A stretch of 6,415 nucleotides of DNA, from contig JAILGO010000087.1 in assembly GCA_024696725.1 (NCBI GenBank), positions 1-6,415 of the forward strand, read 5' to 3'. The notes under the pieces are model-generated. The model worked only from the letters and a program-made list of their open reading frames with translations, was not told the origin of the DNA and made no database searches. How positions within the stretch are numbered: position 1 is the stretch's first letter; each line of letters starts with the position of its first letter. Shown one piece after another: positions 3,385 to 6,415 of this stretch. This stretch comes from Eubacterium sp. Lineage in GTDB: Bacteria > Bacillota > Clostridia > Oscillospirales > Acutalibacteraceae. The position numbers were made by a program, and so were the translations under genes.

Positions 3385-5959
3385 CGCGCTTGCCGAAAGT
3401 GAAACCGCAACAACGGGAAACGGAACGGAAAGCGACCCGTGGGTCGTTTATAACTGGGCGGCGCTTAAAGAAAAAATGGCGCTCGGCGGATATATCAAGC
3501 TCGGTGAGGACGCGGTTGACCCCGTCCACGACAGTGACAGCGGTCTGAGCGTTCCCGCCGATATAACGGCTGACCTTGACCTTAACGGCTTTACCGTTGA
3601 CCGTAATATGGAAAGCAGAACAAGGTACGGTTACGTTATTTACCTTGCCGGCAAGCTTAACCTCCGCGATTCTGTCGGAACAGGCAAGGTTACCGGCGGT
3701 AACAACAAAGAGTACTCTGAGGAAAACTCCGACGGCGGCGGCATGCGCATTGACGGCGGCACGCTGAATATGTTCGGCGGTTCAATCTGCGATAACGTTA
3801 CAGGTCAGAGCTTTATGGTAACCTCAAAGGGCGGCGGCCTTTATGTGGACAACGGACATGTCTATATGTGCGGCGGCTCGATTACCGGTAACAAATCGGA
3901 CGACTGCGGCGGCGGCGTTTATCTTAAAAACAACAGCACGTTTGTAATGGATGACGGTTTGATTTCAGGCAATATCTGCACTGCCGGAAAAGGCGGCGGC
4001 GTATATTTACACAGTAAAAGCACGTTCACTATGAATAACGGAACGATAAGCGGAAACTCAGCCTATACCGGCGGCGGTGTTTATATTAATGAGTTCAGCT
4101 CGGGTCTGAATTCATTTAAAATGAACGACGGCAGCATTACGGGAAACATGACTCAGTACGATTCGACCAGTCCGGGTACAGGCTCCGGAGTATGGGTCGG
4201 CAACAATCAGGTATTCGAGCTTAACGGCGGAAGCATTACGAATAATAAAGGCAGCTTTTACGCCGATTACTGGATTGACCTCCGGCTTTCGGGTATTGCT
4301 TTCAGCGGAACAGGCTTTTCAGTTAAAGGCTCTCCCTCCGTAACCGGAAACTATTCTTATAATAATAAAACGGGAACTTCATCGCCTTGTAATATCAAAA
4401 TAACCGCCGGTAATTACATCAATATAGCGGATGCTCTCGCCGAAGGCGCGTCGTTCGGCGTAACAACGATTGATGTTTATGGCAATGACGCGGAAACAAC
4501 GTTTACTGACGGGTTTAAAGATTTCAACCCCGGTGACGAGGCGTCAGCATTCTTTACCGATGACAGAGATAACTTTAAAACAGTAAAAGATGAAAACGGC
4601 GAAGCAGCGACCAAAACCGTCGTATTACGCACTGTATCCTTTAACAAAGGCACGGGCACGGGCAGTATGGATTCGGTTACGGTTGAAGACGGTACGGAAT
4701 TTAAATTCCCGAGCAATACCGGATTTTCAAAAGCAAACCGTTCATTTATCGGCTGGAAGGTCGGAGACGATTACTTGATTTCGCTTAACGATACAGTTAC
4801 AATTACAAAAGATACGGTATTTACTGCCGTATATGCACAAACTAAAACGGTTAACCTTGTAAAAGACAGGAGTACAACGACTGTAACGGGCTCGCTGAAG
4901 CTTACGGATACAAGAACGGGCGAGGTTTATACAAAAGTACCGTTTGACGAAGCGACCTCCTCCGCCTTTACGGCTCCCTCAAATCCGACTGTTAACGCTA
5001 TGCTTGAAGAAGCAAAGGCGGCTCTTCTTGACGAAGCAAAAGCAAAGGCGGGAGAATATACGCTTACGGTAAAAACGGACGAGCTTTCCGACCCGAATAT
5101 TACCGATACGGTTACTACAACAACTCCGAAATTCGTTTTTCCGTTTGACCCCTCACTTACCGACGAATACCCGAGCATTGACGCAGACGGCGACTTATTT
5201 GTTTATACCTTCCTTGAAGGCGAACAGAGCCACCATTGGCGCTATGACGTAACGCTTGAAGCGGAATTCACGAGCGAAGTGCCTGTTGACCCGCAGCCCG
5301 AACCGTCCGCTCCCGTTCTCACACCCGAAGAGGCGGCAATGCCTACCGAGGAGAAAACGGAAGAGCTTGTTAAGAAAACGAATACGGATAAAAAGGACGT
5401 TGCAGGCTCCGAATATCAGCGCTTAATGCTCAAAGCAACCTCAAAGGGTAAAACGATAACTCTTAAGTGGAAAGCGATAAACGGCGCGAACGGATATATA
5501 ATCTACGGCGCACCCTGCGGTCAGAAAATGACAAGGCTTGCAACGGTAACAAATCCCAAGAACGTAAAGAAAACCTTTAAGAAATTAAAAAAAGGCAAGT
5601 ATTACAAATATATTGTAGTAGCCTATAAAAAAGCAGGCGACGGCAGCAACAGGGTAATATCAAAATCAAAATCCGTTCACTGCACAACCCCGGGCGGCAA
5701 GAAAGGTAATCCCACAGGACTGAAAGCACCGAAAACGCTTACCGTTAAAAAAGGCAAAAAAGTAAAGATAAAAGCAAAGCTTCTTACCAAAGGCAAGGTA
5801 GCAACTCACATAGCAAAGTTCAGATACGAAACATCGAACAAAGCTATTGCAACCGTAGACGCAAAGGGCAACATCAAAGCAAAGAAAAAGGGTACCGTAA
5901 AAATCTATGTTTACACCCAGAACGGTATCTGCAAAACAATAAAAGTAAAGGTTAAATAA
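3314..5959 (+). CDS. Secreted modular surface protein: beta-helix, InlB-type repeat, Fn3-like and Big2 domains
   Basis: An 881-residue exported protein with a Sec signal peptide, probably cleaved after Ala27 (ALA/ES). Residues about 80-313 form a right-handed beta-helix-like region, with six 'GGGVY...GxISGN' turns from residue 141. Residues about 440-508 resemble the InlB/Listeria-Bacteroides repeat (VTVEDGTEF, FIGWKVGD, DTVFTAVYA). Residues 510-652 match nothing I recognise. A Pro-rich linker (655-670) follows, then a fibronectin III-like domain (about 700-790) and a C-terminal Big2 Ig-like domain (about 804-881, ending in ATVDAKGNIKAKKKGTVKI). From about residue 687 on, roughly a quarter of residues are lysine. 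No LPXTG motif, transmembrane tail, SLH or choline-binding repeats are visible, so attachment may be electrostatic or it may be released. Adhesion or glycan binding is plausible; no catalytic motif is apparent. The following gene shares its promoter and signal sequence. Confidence 0.88.
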   Translation: MKKAISILLSLLMVLSAFSVMPFSALAESETATTGNGTESDPWVVYNWAALKEKMALGGYIKLGEDAVDPVHDSDSGLSVPADITADLDLNGFTVDRNMESRTRYGYVIYLAGKLNLRDSVGTGKVTGGNNKEYSEENSDGGGMRIDGGTLNMFGGSICDNVTGQSFMVTSKGGGLYVDNGHVYMCGGSITGNKSDDCGGGVYLKNNSTFVMDDGLISGNICTAGKGGGVYLHSKSTFTMNNGTISGNSAYTGGGVYINEFSSGLNSFKMNDGSITGNMTQYDSTSPGTGSGVWVGNNQVFELNGGSITNNKGSFYADYWIDLRLSGIAFSGTGFSVKGSPSVTGNYSYNNKTGTSSPCNIKITAGNYINIADALAEGASFGVTTIDVYGNDAETTFTDGFKDFNPGDEASAFFTDDRDNFKTVKDENGEAATKTVVLRTVSFNKGTGTGSMDSVTVEDGTEFKFPSNTGFSKANRSFIGWKVGDDYLISLNDTVTITKDTVFTAVYAQTKTVNLVKDRSTTTVTGSLKLTDTRTGEVYTKVPFDEATSSAFTAPSNPTVNAMLEEAKAALLDEAKAKAGEYTLTVKTDELSDPNITDTVTTTTPKFVFPFDPSLTDEYPSIDADGDLFVYTFLEGEQSHHWRYDVTLEAEFTSEVPVDPQPEPSAPVLTPEEAAMPTEEKTEELVKKTNTDKKDVAGSEYQRLMLKATSKGKTITLKWKAINGANGYIIYGAPCGQKMTRLATVTNPKNVKKTFKKLKKGKYYKYIVVAYKKAGDGSNRVISKSKSVHCTTPGGKKGNPTGLKAPKTLTVKKGKKVKIKAKLLTKGKVATHIAKFRYETSNKAIATVDAKGNIKAKKKGTVKIYVYTQNGICKTIKVKVK
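3734..4252 (+). repeat. Six in-frame beta-helix repeats
   Basis: These codons specify six imperfect units starting with GGG or GSG at residues 141, 173, 199, 227, 253 and 290. Each has the plan 'GGGVY(I/L)...F.M..G.I(S/T)GN'. Unit lengths are 32, 26, 28, 26, 37 and 24 residues, so length varies by insertion at the loop after GN. The DNA repeats are diverged apart from the GGCGGCGGC starts, pointing to old duplications under structural constraint rather than recent slippage. Confidence 0.85.
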
Positions 5960-5970
5960 CAACACAAACA

Positions 5971-5994
5971 GGCGCGGAGCAATCCGCGCCTTTT
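5971..5994 (+). terminator. Intrinsic terminator after the beta-helix protein gene
   Basis: A perfect 8-bp stem, GGCGCGGA (5971-5978) with TCCGCGCC (5983-5990), closes on a GCAA tetraloop of the stable GNRA class and is followed by TTTT. It lies 11 bases after the stop codon and four bases before the next promoter's -35 box, so the downstream gene is insulated as its own unit. Confidence 0.92.
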
Positions 5995-5998
5995 ATCG

Positions 5999-6027
5999 TT
6001 TACAAATATACAGTTATGTGATATTAT
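5999..6027 (+). promoter_or_regulatory. Promoter of the BspA-like gene
   Basis: TTTACA (5999-6004), 17-base spacer and TATTAT (6022-6027) with the extended TG at 6019-6020, as in copy A. Expected start is near 6034. The ribosome site AGGAG (6057-6061) lies seven bases before ATG 6069. Confidence 0.8.
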
Positions 6028-6139
6028 AAAATCAGCAAAGTCCCCATTATTCTTTCAGGAGTGATTTTATGAAAAAAGCTATATCAATCTTATTATCGTT
6101 GTTAATGGTATTATCCGCGTTTTCGGTAATGCCGTTTTC
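5999..6139 (+). repeat. 5' cassette, copy B (promoter, leader, ribosome site, signal peptide)
   Basis: Second copy of 3245-3384, offset by about 2,754 bases in direct orientation. Within codons 1-24 only three bases differ (codons 7 and 8), all synonymous, so the first 24 residues of the two proteins are identical. Upstream, the differences are five in the promoter spacer, one leader substitution and two short gaps in the leader. Confidence 0.93.
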
Positions 6140-6415
6140 GGCAAGCGCGGATGAACCCAAAAGCGGAACCTGCGGAACAAACGCTGTATGGACGCTTGAC
6201 GGCGAGGGCCTGCTTACCGTCAGCGGAAGCGGACAAATGACCGGATGGACAAGCAACGCTGTGCCCTGGGCAGGGTACAGAAACAGCATAAAAGAGGTAA
6301 TCGTTGAAAGCGGCATAACAAAAATCGGCAACTGGTCGTTTGCAAAATGCCCGAATCTGACAAAAATAACGGTTGCAGATACCGTAACGCAGATTTATCC
6401 CTTTGCCATGAGCGG
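6069..6415 (+). CDS. BspA-type leucine-rich repeat surface protein (5' part only)
   Basis: An open frame from ATG 6069 runs off the right edge after 115 complete codons. Residues 1-24 are identical to the signal peptide of the upstream surface protein; cleavage is likely after Ala27 (ASA/DE). The mature start has SGTCGTNAVWTLDGEGLLTVSG (about 32-53), then a segment with PWAGYRNSIKEVIVESG (66-82) and ITKIGNWSFAKCPNLTKITV (83-102). The last is a BspA/LRR_5-type leucine-rich repeat ('I..Ig..aF..C.nLt.i.i'), with a second repeat beginning at VTQIYPFAMS. Such proteins are secreted, often long, and act in binding to host or community partners. Domain content beyond this point and the anchoring mode are unknown. 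It has its own promoter and ribosome site AGGAG seven bases upstream. Family assignment is strong, function is inferred. Confidence 0.88.
   Translation, partial: MKKAISILLSLLMVLSAFSVMPFSASADEPKSGTCGTNAVWTLDGEGLLTVSGSGQMTGWTSNAVPWAGYRNSIKEVIVESGITKIGNWSFAKCPNLTKITVADTVTQIYPFAMS

Noticed and set aside
3734..4252. Consideration of the beta-helix repeats as phase-variable tandem repeats.
   Set aside because: Units differ in length and are diverged at DNA level; the short GGC runs are only three codons long, so slippage or unit-number switching is not supported.
6047..6331. Minus-strand 94-residue open frame at the right end.
   Set aside because: It is antisense to the BspA-like gene, whose plus-strand start, promoter, signal peptide and LRR motif are clear.

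Overview
The window looks like chromosomal DNA from a low-to-mid GC Gram-positive anaerobe of the Clostridia. An Oscillospiraceae/Ruminococcus-type gut bacterium is my best guess. The signs are strong GGAGG-type ribosome sites, consensus sigma-A promoters, short hairpin-plus-T terminators, Gram-positive lipoprotein signals, a clostridial-type thioredoxin reductase, and secreted surface proteins of the beta-helix/Fn3/Ig and BspA-LRR types. The taxonomic call is inference from gene content only.

Left edge (1-328): the 5' end of a minus-strand lipoprotein gene, probably an amino-acid ABC transporter substrate-binding protein, runs off the window. It diverges from the plus-strand genes across a 172-bp region. 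That region holds two back-to-back consensus promoters whose -35 boxes are the outer ends of a perfect 11-bp inverted repeat, plus a 14-bp palindrome at the expected plus-strand transcription start.

Redox operon (329-2019): a thioredoxin-type glutathione peroxidase, a short thioredoxin reductase-like flavoprotein and thioredoxin lie 15 and 1 bases apart and end at a strong intrinsic terminator. Together they would form an electron chain: reductase to thioredoxin to peroxidase to hydroperoxide. The reductase keeps the redox pair CAIC but lacks the HRRxxxR NADPH-phosphate motif. This resembles the ferredoxin-dependent (FFTR) reductases of clostridia, so the chain may be fed by ferredoxin rather than NADPH.

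Lipase (2031-3194): a lipoprotein lipase of the staphylococcal/Geobacillus type with a recognisable catalytic triad and zinc-site residues. Its ribosome site begins one base after the terminator T-run and no separate promoter is visible, so it may be expressed by read-through.

Surface-protein pair (3245-6415): two genes for different secreted proteins, an 881-residue beta-helix/InlB-repeat/Fn3/Big2 protein and the start of a BspA-type LRR protein. Both begin with nearly the same 140-bp module of promoter, leader, ribosome site and 24-residue signal peptide. The similarity stops abruptly inside the signal-peptide region. This shared 5' cassette in direct orientation is the most unusual structure in the window. 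It suggests module shuffling or recombination-driven switching of surface proteins.

No RNA genes, CRISPR arrays, insertion sequences or attachment sites were seen. There is no gene-free stretch longer than 172 bases.
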